A DNA stretch of 64,000 nucleotides from Fodinibacter sp963800505 (GTDB lineage: Bacteria; Actinomycetota; Actinomycetes; Actinomycetales; Dermatophilaceae): positions 58,747 to 122,746 of the forward strand of contig CAWDBL010000016.1 in assembly GCA_963800505.1 (NCBI GenBank), given 5' to 3'. The position numbers and the translations under genes are program-made. Of the stretch, positions 57,452 through 64,000 are shown in pieces; the first letter of the stretch is position 1, and each line of letters opens with the position of its first letter. Below the pieces are notes generated by a model. That model was not told the origin of the DNA. It made no database searches and worked only from the letters and a program-made list of their open reading frames with translations.

Positions 57452-58218
57452 CGGTCGCTCCCCTCCTCCATGTCGCGTTCGATCTGCGCCTCGGCCTCGC
57501 GGTAGACCTCCGGGGAGAGGTTCTGGTCGCGGGCGGTGAGCACGCGCGAGACCGACAGCTCCGAGGGCGTGCCGTCGGGCAGCAGCGCCGGGGTGTCGAC
57601 GGCGTTGTGCCGCGCGTAGACACCGGGCGCCGGCAGGCCGGCGAGGTGCTCGCCGTCGCGGAAGCGGCGCCTGCTCCACTCGCGCTGGTTCGGGCCGCGC
57701 CCGAGCCGCTCGCGGTGGGCCAGCACCATCGCGCCGAGCGCGGCGGTGATGAGCAGGGCGCTGGTCATCTCGAAGACCCACACGTAGCGGCCGAAGATCA
57801 GCTGGGCGACACCCGTGACGTTGCCCGTCTCGGCGTTGATCGCGCCGACGCCGGTGACCGTGTCGAAGGTGACCTGGCCGATGGCGCTGACGAGGATGCC
57901 GGCGAGCCCGAGGCTGAGCAGCGCGGTCGCCCAGCGCTGCCCGGTGAGCGTCTCGACCAGGCTGTCGGACGAGTCGACCCCGACGAGCATGAGCACGAAG
58001 AGGAACAGCATCATGACCGCGCCGGTGTAGACGAAGATCTGGATGACGCCGAGGAAGTCGGCGTCCTGGGCGATGTAGAACACGCCCAGGATGATCATCG
58101 TCATCGCCATGCCGATGGCCGCGTGCACGGCCTTGCGGGCGAAGATCAGCCCGAGCGCGCCGACGACCGCGAGCGGCCCGAGGATCCAGAACAGGACTGC
58201 CTCGCCGGTGCTGGTCAC
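57448..58218 (-). CDS. nuoJ: NADH-quinone oxidoreductase subunit J (complete nuo operon)
   Basis: A 256-residue membrane subunit. ADFLGVIQIFVYTGAVMMLF is the NuoJ helix 3 signature (V-Y-x-G-A-V-M-M-L-F). After five helices comes an unusually long, hydrophilic C-terminus of about 85 residues (RGPNQREWSRRRFRDGEHLA...DTPALLPDGTPSELSVSRVL). This extension is common in actinobacterial NuoJ but absent from the first-locus copy, which has 188 residues. GTG at 58218 overlaps the nuoI stop, and the stop overlaps nuoK. It belongs to the membrane arm near the quinone cavity. Confidence 0.93.
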   Translation of the reverse strand: MTSTGEAVLFWILGPLAVVGALGLIFARKAVHAAIGMAMTMIILGVFYIAQDADFLGVIQIFVYTGAVMMLFLFVLMLVGVDSSDSLVETLTGQRWATALLSLGLAGILVSAIGQVTFDTVTGVGAINAETGNVTGVAQLIFGRYVWVFEMTSALLITAALGAMVLAHRERLGRGPNQREWSRRRFRDGEHLAGLPAPGVYARHNAVDTPALLPDGTPSELSVSRVLTARDQNLSPEVYREAEAQIERDMEEGSDR

Positions 58219-58832
58219 GAGGTCACCTCCGCGTCGTCGGCCGGGTGCGTGTGCGCCGCGACGTACTCGCGCTGGGTGTCGGTGGCCGAGGAGACCTTGC
58301 CGAGGTAGTAGTCGCGCTCCTCGAGGCCCTCGACCATCGGGAACGGCGGCGGGAGCATGCCCTGCTGCAGCGGCGCGAGCAGCTGGTCCTTGGTGAAGAT
58401 CAGGTCGGCCCTGTTGTTGTCCGCCAGCTCGTAGACGTTGGTCATCGTCAGCGCGCGGGTGGGGCAGGCCTCGATGCACAGCCCGCAGAAGATGCAGCGC
58501 AGGTAGTTGATCTGGTAGACGCGGCCATAGCGCTCGCCGGGGCTGAACCGCCCGGCGCCGCCCTCGGTGTCGTCGTTGTTCGCACCCTCGACGAGGATCG
58601 CGTCGGCCGGGCAGGCCCAGGCGCACAGCTCGCAGCCGACGCACTTCTCCAGGCCGTCGGGGTGCCGGTTGAGCTGGTGGCGACCGTGGAAGCGCGGCTG
58701 GGTGGGGCGCTTCTCCTCGGGGTACTCCTCGGTGGCCACCTTGCGGAACATCGTGGCGAAGGTGACCCCGAAACCACCGACGGGGGCGAACAGGTCGGAG
58801 AAGAAGCCGGACTTCTTCTGCTCGTCAGCCAC
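58215..58832 (-). CDS. nuoI: NADH-quinone oxidoreductase subunit I (complete nuo operon)
   Basis: A 205-residue iron-sulfur subunit carrying clusters N6a and N6b. The two ligand sets are EKCVGCELCAWACPADAILV and LRCIFCGLCIEACPTRALTM. The N-terminal amphipathic helix (VTFATMFRKVATEEYPEEKR) anchors it to the membrane arm. The GTG at 58832 has AAGGAGG seven bases upstream and overlaps the nuoH stop by eight bases. It is the normal NuoI length, unlike the 296-residue first-locus protein with its repeat tail. Confidence 0.95.
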   Translation of the reverse strand: MADEQKKSGFFSDLFAPVGGFGVTFATMFRKVATEEYPEEKRPTQPRFHGRHQLNRHPDGLEKCVGCELCAWACPADAILVEGANNDDTEGGAGRFSPGERYGRVYQINYLRCIFCGLCIEACPTRALTMTNVYELADNNRADLIFTKDQLLAPLQQGMLPPPFPMVEGLEERDYYLGKVSSATDTQREYVAAHTHPADDAEVTS

Positions 58833-60204
58833 GAACGGCCTCCTTGGTCTCGCTGCCCGCAGGCAGGGCCGGTGCGTCGAGCGAGGGCTCGCGCAGGCGC
58901 TGGCCGGGCAGTGGCGGCACGGGGTAGCCCCCGGCGAACGGGTCGATCTCCTCGGGCACCCCTGGGTGCGCCGAGGCGTCCCTGGCCTCGGCGCGGCGGT
59001 CCCACATCCAGCCGAAGACCAGGGCGAGCACGGCGATCACGCCGACGAGGAACAGCGAGATGACCGGGAACGAGCGTCCGGCGAAGTCGACGGTGCCGCC
59101 GAGCCAGCCGTTCTGGCCGGCGCGGAAGAACGCGACCAGCACGACCCAGGTCAGGGTGGCCGGGATGAGGAACTTCCAGCCGAAGCGCATGAACTGGTCG
59201 TAGCGCACCCGTGGGAGCGAGCCACGCAGCCAGACGAACACGAACATGAACATCCACAGCTTGGCGGTGAACCAGAGCAGGCCCCAGTAGCCCTCGTTGA
59301 ACATGCCGCCGTTGATGGCCGCGATGCCGGGAGGCGCCTGCCAGCCGCCGAGGAACATCGTGGTGGCGAGCGCGGCGACGGTGAACATGTTGATGTACTC
59401 GCCGAGGAAGAACATCGCGAAGCGCATCGAGCCGTACTCGGTGTGGAAGCCACCGGTGAGCTCGCCCTCGCCCTCGGCGAGGTCGAAGGGCAGCCGGTTG
59501 GTCTCGCCGACCATGGTGATGACGTAGACGAAGAAGCTGAAGAACGCCGGGATGACGAACCACAGGCTCGACTGCGCCGCGACGATCTGCGAGGTGGACA
59601 TCGAGCCGGCGTAGAGGAAGACCGCGACGAGCGACAGGCCCATCGCGATCTCGTAGGAGATCATCTGCGCCGAGGCGCGCAGGCCACCCATCAGCGGGTA
59701 GGGCGAGCCGGAGGACCAGCCGGCGAGCACGACGCCGTAGATGCCGATGCCGGCCACGGCGAGCACGAGCAGCACCGCCACCGGGGTGTCGGTGAGCTGG
59801 AACGGCGTGGTGTGCCCGAACATCGAGACCTCACCGGCCAGCGGGATGATCGAGAACGAGACGAAGCACATGGTGGCCGTGATGAGCGGCGCCAGGGTGA
59901 AGACGAACACGTCGGCCGCCTTGGGCCGCACGTCCTCCTTGAGCATCGACTTCATGCCGTCGGCCAGGGTCTGCAGCAGGCCGAAGGGCCCGTTGCGGTT
60001 GGGGCCGGGGCGCTGCTGCATGCGGCCGATGATGCGGCGCTCGAACCAGATGACGAGCAGCGTCGAGATCAGCAGGTAGACGAAGATGATCAGCGCCTTG
60101 ACCAGGCTCAGCCACAGCGGGGTGTCGCTGAAGTCGGCGACCGGGTTGTCGGTGTTGCCGGTGGCGGTCGAGACGGCCAGCGGCAGGGACAGCAACGCGC
60201 TCAT
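58825..60204 (-). CDS. nuoH: NADH-quinone oxidoreductase subunit H (complete nuo operon)
   Basis: A 459-residue membrane subunit at the junction of the two arms. It has WFERRIIGRMQQRPGPNRNG (E-R-R-x-x-G-R-M-Q-x-R-x-G-P-N), GETNRLPFDLAEGEGELTGG and FHTEYGSMRFAMFFLGEYIN, the conserved quinone-side motifs. The last ~65 residues (ASAHPGVPEEIDPFAGGYPV) form a hydrophilic actinobacterial tail. ATG 60204 has a GAGGA site. It is the only junction in this operon that is not tightly packed: 82 bases separate it from nuoG and hold a short hairpin repeat. Stop overlaps nuoI. Confidence 0.95.
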   Translation of the reverse strand: MSALLSLPLAVSTATGNTDNPVADFSDTPLWLSLVKALIIFVYLLISTLLVIWFERRIIGRMQQRPGPNRNGPFGLLQTLADGMKSMLKEDVRPKAADVFVFTLAPLITATMCFVSFSIIPLAGEVSMFGHTTPFQLTDTPVAVLLVLAVAGIGIYGVVLAGWSSGSPYPLMGGLRASAQMISYEIAMGLSLVAVFLYAGSMSTSQIVAAQSSLWFVIPAFFSFFVYVITMVGETNRLPFDLAEGEGELTGGFHTEYGSMRFAMFFLGEYINMFTVAALATTMFLGGWQAPPGIAAINGGMFNEGYWGLLWFTAKLWMFMFVFVWLRGSLPRVRYDQFMRFGWKFLIPATLTWVVLVAFFRAGQNGWLGGTVDFAGRSFPVISLFLVGVIAVLALVFGWMWDRRAEARDASAHPGVPEEIDPFAGGYPVPPLPGQRLREPSLDAPALPAGSETKEAVRG

Positions 60205-60248
60205 CTGGGGTCCTCGCGAAGTATCTGGGGGAGCGAAGCGGCGCGGGT

Positions 60249-60265
60249 CCCACGCTTTGCGTGGG
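60249..60265. repeat. CCCACGC-GCGTGGG hairpin in the nuoG-nuoH gap
   Basis: CCCACGC-TTT-GCGTGGG is a perfect 7-bp stem, identical in arms to the two copies at 50865 and 50906, and is preceded by the related GGAGCGAAGCGGCGCGGG. It lies within the 82-base nuoG-nuoH spacer, where a hairpin could act as an mRNA processing or partial-termination site. Confidence 0.75.
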
Positions 60266-60286
60266 CAGAACTTCGTGGGGTGCCCT

Positions 60287-62800
60287 TCATGCCTGATCCT
60301 CCTTCGTGACGGAGACGAGGGCTCCCGGCGCCCCGGCGAGCGCGGCCCGCAGGTCGCTGCCCACCGAGTTGGTGGGCAGCCACACGACGTGGTCGGCCAT
60401 CTCGGACACCAGCACCGGGGCGGTGACGGTGGTGCCACCGACCCGCACGGTCAGCGCGTCGCCGTCGACCACGCCCAGGCCGGACGCGGTGGCGGCCGAC
60501 ACCCGGGCGACCGGGGCCGGGGCGGTGCCCGCGAGGAACGGCTCGCCGTCCTGCAGCGAGCCACGGTCGAGCAGGTGGCGCCAGGTGGCGAGCACCAGGG
60601 TGCCCTCCTCGACGCTGGGCACGTCGCCGGCCTCGACGGAGGGGGCGGCCGCGCGGGCGCCCTGCCACGGGCCCAGGGCCGCCATCTCGGCGCGCACCTC
60701 GCGCACCGTGCGGGTGCCCAGGAACTCGCCCATCTCGTCGGCCAGCATGTCGAGGGCGCGGTAGTCGCTGACCTGCGAGGAGGCGAGGGCCGCCTCGAAG
60801 CTGCGGACCCGGCCCTCCCAGTCGACGAAGGTGCCGGCCTTCTCGGCGTGCGCCGCGACCGGCAGCACGACGTCGGCCACCGCGGTGACCGCCGACGGGC
60901 GGATCTCGAGCGACACCACGAACGGGCGGGTGAAGGCGTCGACGGCACCGGCGACCCCGAGGTCGAGCGGGTCGACGCCACCGACGACCAGCGCATCGAT
61001 CTCGCCGGATGCCGCGGCGGCCACGATGCCGGCCGTGTCGCGACCCGCCGTGTCGGCCAGGGACGCGACGCCCCAGGCGGAGGCGACCTCGGCGCGCGCC
61101 GCGGCATCCGCCAGCGGGCGCCCACCGGGCAGCAGGGTCGGCAGCGCACCGGCCTCGAGCGCGCCGCGCTCACCGGCGCGACGGGGCACCCAGGCGAGCC
61201 GGGCGCCGGTGGCCTCGGCCAGGGCGACGACCGCGGTCAGCGCACCGGGGACCGTCGCGAGCCGCTCGCCGACGAGCACCACGGCGTTGTCGCGCAGGCC
61301 CCGGCCGGCGGCTGCGACGACGTCGGTGCCGGAGCCCTCGGCGAGCGCACCCAGAACCTCGGGCTCGGTGCCCGGCGCGGTCGGGATGAGCGTGCCGCCC
61401 ACCTTGGCCAGGCCGCGGGTCGCGACCGGTGCCACGGCATACACGGCGGTGCGGTGCTTGCGGAACGCCTTGCGCAGGCGCAGGAACACGATCGGGCTCT
61501 CGTCCTCGGGCTCCAGGCCCACGAGCAGCACGGTGCCGGCGGTCTCGAGGTCGGCGTAGGTGACCGCGCCACCCTGCGTCCCATCAAGCGCCGGCCCGGT
61601 GGCCACGACGGTGGAGGCGAGGAAGTCGGCCTCCTCGGCGGAGTGCGGCCGGGCCCGGAAGTCGACGTCGTTGGTGCCGAGCACGGTGCGGGCGAACTTG
61701 GCGTAGGCGTAGGCGTCCTCGGTGCCGACCCGGCCACCGACGAGCACGCCGGTGGCACTGGCGGCGCGCAGGCCGGCCGCGGCGGCCTCGAGAGCCTGCC
61801 GCCACGACGCCACGCGCAGCTCACCGTCGTCGCCGCGCACCATGGGCAGCTCGAGGCGGTCGCCGACCGAGGTGTAGGCGAAGGCCCAGCGGCCCTTGTC
61901 GCAGTTCCACTCCTCGTTCACCGCCGGGTCGTTCTGCGCCATGCGGCGCAGCACGGTGCCGCGGCGGTGGTCGGTGCGCATCGCGCAGCCGCTGGCGCAG
62001 TGCTCGCACACGCTCGGGGTCGACACCAGGTCGAACGGGCGGGAGCGGAAGCGGTAGGCGGAGCCGGTGAGGGCGCCCACCGGGCAGATCTGCACGGTGT
62101 TGCCGGAGAAGTAGCTCTCGAACGGCTGGTCCTCGTAGATGCCGACCTGCTGCAGTGCGCCCCGCTCGACGAGCGCGATGAACGGGTCGCCGGCGATCTG
62201 CTCGGAGAAGCGGGTGCAGCGCGCGCACAGCACGCAGCGCTCGCGGTCGAGCAGCACCTGCGAGGAGATGTTGATCGGCTTGGGGTAGGTGCGCTTGATG
62301 TCCTCGAAGCGCGAGGTGGACCGGCCGTGGCTCATCGCCTGGTTCTGCAGGGGGCACTCGCCGCCCTTGTCGCACACCGGGCAGTCGAGCGGGTGGTTGA
62401 TCAGCAGCAGCTCCATGACGCCCTGCTGCGCCTTGTCGGCGCCCTCGGACGAGTACTGCGTCTTGACCACCATGCCCGGGGCCACCGTCATCGTGCACGA
62501 GGCCTGCGGCTTCATCCGGCCGGGGGGGCCCTGCATCTGGGTCGGCTCGCCCGGCGTGCCGTCGGGCCCGGGGCGACCCGGCATCCACACCTCGACCAGG
62601 CACTGGCGGCAGGCGCCGACCGGGTCGAGGAGCGGGTGGTCGCAGAACCGCGGGATCTCGATGCCGGCCTCTTCGGCGGCCCGGATGATCAGGGTGCCCT
62701 TGGCGACCGACACCTCCCGGTCGTCGATCGTCAGGGTGACCAGGTCGGCCGCGGGCGGGGCGGCGGCGGGCGGCTTGGTTGTCGAAGGCGTGGTCGTCAT
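60287..62800 (-). CDS. nuoG: NADH-quinone oxidoreductase subunit G (complete nuo operon)
   Basis: An 837-residue iron-sulfur subunit of the NADH-oxidising module. The N-terminal 2Fe-2S domain shows RFCDHPLLDPVGACRQCLVE (C-x-x-C). The next region has DCPVCDKGGECPLQNQAMSH (4Fe-4S, N5-type His nearby) and ERCVLCARCTRFSEQIAGDP (4Fe-4S). A further cluster follows in SVCEHCASGCAMRTDHRRGT. The C-terminal ~450 residues are the molybdopterin-oxidoreductase-like part, with VADVVLPVAAHAEKAGTFVD as its end signature. ATG 62800 overlaps the nuoF stop (ATGA). It transfers electrons from NuoE/NuoF to NuoI. Confidence 0.95.
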   Translation of the reverse strand: MTTTPSTTKPPAAAPPAADLVTLTIDDREVSVAKGTLIIRAAEEAGIEIPRFCDHPLLDPVGACRQCLVEVWMPGRPGPDGTPGEPTQMQGPPGRMKPQASCTMTVAPGMVVKTQYSSEGADKAQQGVMELLLINHPLDCPVCDKGGECPLQNQAMSHGRSTSRFEDIKRTYPKPINISSQVLLDRERCVLCARCTRFSEQIAGDPFIALVERGALQQVGIYEDQPFESYFSGNTVQICPVGALTGSAYRFRSRPFDLVSTPSVCEHCASGCAMRTDHRRGTVLRRMAQNDPAVNEEWNCDKGRWAFAYTSVGDRLELPMVRGDDGELRVASWRQALEAAAAGLRAASATGVLVGGRVGTEDAYAYAKFARTVLGTNDVDFRARPHSAEEADFLASTVVATGPALDGTQGGAVTYADLETAGTVLLVGLEPEDESPIVFLRLRKAFRKHRTAVYAVAPVATRGLAKVGGTLIPTAPGTEPEVLGALAEGSGTDVVAAAGRGLRDNAVVLVGERLATVPGALTAVVALAEATGARLAWVPRRAGERGALEAGALPTLLPGGRPLADAAARAEVASAWGVASLADTAGRDTAGIVAAAASGEIDALVVGGVDPLDLGVAGAVDAFTRPFVVSLEIRPSAVTAVADVVLPVAAHAEKAGTFVDWEGRVRSFEAALASSQVSDYRALDMLADEMGEFLGTRTVREVRAEMAALGPWQGARAAAPSVEAGDVPSVEEGTLVLATWRHLLDRGSLQDGEPFLAGTAPAPVARVSAATASGLGVVDGDALTVRVGGTTVTAPVLVSEMADHVVWLPTNSVGSDLRAALAGAPGALVSVTKEDQA

Positions 62801-64000
62801 GCGGGCACGCTGTCCTTGTCGTCCTTGGCGAACAGCGTCGACGCCTTCGGGTCGAACGGGCAGCCGCCGTGGGTGAGGTGTGCGATGTACTCGTCGCGGA
62901 AGTACTGGATGGAGCTGGTGATGGGGCTCGTGGCACCGTCGCCCAGGGCGCAGAAGCTGCGGCCGAGGATGTTGTCGCAGATGTCGAGCAGCTTGTCGAG
63001 GTCTTCCTCGCTGCCCTCGCCCAGCTCGAGCCGGCCGAGGATCTGCTTGAGCCACCAGGTGCCCTCGCGGCACGGGGTGCACTTGCCGCAGGACTCGTGC
63101 TTGTAGAAGTCGGTCCAGCGGTCGACCGCGCGCACGACGCACACCGTCTCGTCGAACACCTGCAGCGCCCGGGTGCCGAGCATCGACCCGGCCGCGCCGA
63201 CCGACTCGAAGTCGAGCGGCACGTCGAGGTGCTGGTCGGTGAACAGCGGGGTCGAGCTGCCGCCGGGGGTCCAGAACTTCAGCGCCTTGTCGGGGTCGCG
63301 CATGCCACCGGCCATGTCGAGCAGCTCGCGCATGGTGATGCCGAGGGGGGCCTCGAACTGGCCGGGGTTCTTGACGTGCCCGGAGAGGCTGAAGATGCCG
63401 AAGCCGGTGGACTTCTCGGTGCCCATGCCGGTGAACCAGTCGACGCCCTCGAGGATGATGCCGGGCACCGACGCGATCGACTCGACGTTGTTGACCGAGG
63501 TCGGCCGGGCGTACAGGCCCGCGACGCCGGGGAACGGCGGCTTGCTGCGGGGCTGGCCGCGGCGGCCCTCGAGGCTGTCGAGGAGCGCGGTCTCCTCACC
63601 GCAGATGTAGGCGCCCGCGCCGGCGTGCACGGTGATGTGCAGCGTGGCGCCGGTGCCGTGCACGTCGTCGCCGAGGTGTCCGGCCGCGTAGGCCTCCTCG
63701 ACCGCGCGCAGCAGGCGGCGGTAGACGTGCACGACCTCACCGCGCAGGTAGATGAAGGCGTGCTCGCAGCCGATGGCGAACGAGCTGATCGCGACGCCCT
63801 CGATGAGCACGTGCGGGTTGGCCATCATCAGCGGGACGTCCTTGCAGGTGCCCGGCTCCGACTCGTCGGCGTTGACGACGAGGTAGCGGGGGCCGCCGTC
63901 GGGCGGGGCCATGAACGACCACTTCATGCCGGTGGGGAAGCCGGCGCCGCCGCGGCCGCGCAGGCTGGAGTCCTTGACGGCGGCGATGATCGCCGCCGGC
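62797..64000 (-). CDS. nuoF: NADH-quinone oxidoreductase subunit F (partial, cut by window end)
   Basis: The C-terminal ~400 residues of the NADH- and FMN-binding subunit are inside the window. Reading in from the end, AAVKDSSLRGRGGAGFPTGM is the NADH-binding G-R-G-G-A-G-F segment, then VVNADESEPGTCKDVPLMMA (FMN site, E-S-E-P-G-T) and GAYICGEETALLDSLEGRRG. The 4Fe-4S site (N3) is HESCGKCTPCREGTWWL with a final Cys in GRSFCALGDGATSPI. Its start and nuoA-nuoE of this operon must lie beyond base 64000. ATGA overlap with nuoG. Together with NuoG it provides the NADH entry point that the first locus lacks. Confidence 0.95.
   Translation of the reverse strand, partial: PAAIIAAVKDSSLRGRGGAGFPTGMKWSFMAPPDGGPRYLVVNADESEPGTCKDVPLMMANPHVLIEGVAISSFAIGCEHAFIYLRGEVVHVYRRLLRAVEEAYAAGHLGDDVHGTGATLHITVHAGAGAYICGEETALLDSLEGRRGQPRSKPPFPGVAGLYARPTSVNNVESIASVPGIILEGVDWFTGMGTEKSTGFGIFSLSGHVKNPGQFEAPLGITMRELLDMAGGMRDPDKALKFWTPGGSSTPLFTDQHLDVPLDFESVGAAGSMLGTRALQVFDETVCVVRAVDRWTDFYKHESCGKCTPCREGTWWLKQILGRLELGEGSEEDLDKLLDICDNILGRSFCALGDGATSPITSSIQYFRDEYIAHLTHGGCPFDPKASTLFAKDDKDSVPA

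Overview
This is a very GC-rich stretch of an actinobacterial chromosome. Starts are often GTG, genes are tightly packed with many 4-base start/stop overlaps, and the content includes ANTAR, CWB2, Ddn-like and menaquinone-type respiratory genes. It resembles an Intrasporangiaceae-like member of the Micrococcales, but that family guess rests on general impression, not on a marker gene. No rRNA, tRNA, CRISPR array or intact mobile element was seen.

The left part (1-17.4 kb) is a mixed housekeeping and accessory region. It holds an SDR epimerase fragment, a probably frameshifted GAF-ANTAR regulator, SnoaL-like and GNAT proteins, an M20 amidohydrolase, and two decayed gene fragments (ThuA-like and aldo/keto reductase). 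Next come a DAPG-hydrolase-like enzyme divergent from a TetR regulator, peptidase E, and an ECF sigma factor with its YCII/DGPF partner. A PhoX phosphatase has a candidate PHO box. A CWB2/VanY wall enzyme, a LigD-like protein with intact phosphoesterase but degenerate ligase residues, an SGNH hydrolase, two proteins built only of peptidoglycan-binding repeats, and HtpX complete the block.

The middle (17.4-38.7 kb) is a second, incomplete complex I locus on the minus strand: nuoA, B, C, H, I, J, K, L, M and N, with no nuoD, E, F or G. Inserted between nuoA and nuoB are a Pls/PosA-type one-module peptide synthetase with a membrane C-terminus, an M1 aminopeptidase and, on the opposite strand, a phosphopantetheinyl transferase. 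A hemerythrin and a DUF2568-like membrane protein lie between nuoB and nuoC. Divergent from nuoA are korA and korB (2-oxoacid:ferredoxin oxidoreductase) and rarD. The simplest reading is a ferredoxin-fed complex I-like pump supplied by KorAB, with NuoD missing or borrowed from the second locus. A 0.55-kb repeat island lies between the PPTase and the aminopeptidase genes.

The next part (38.7-51 kb) carries a voltage-sensor-type potassium channel, a Ddn-like flavin/deazaflavin protein, and a 1,664-residue GH38 alpha-mannosidase fused in frame to a GH3 glycosidase. These are followed by an MBL hydrolase, a PlsC-like acyltransferase and a three-gene operon (DUF2804, sugar-lactone oxidase, PLP barrel enzyme). 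The part ends in a truncated MFS gene and 0.65 kb of hairpins and direct repeats.

The right end (51-64 kb) is the canonical NADH-dependent complex I operon on the minus strand, nuoF (cut by the window) to nuoN. It is followed by a polyprenyl diphosphate synthase overlapping nuoN, which plausibly makes the menaquinone side chain used by the same chain.
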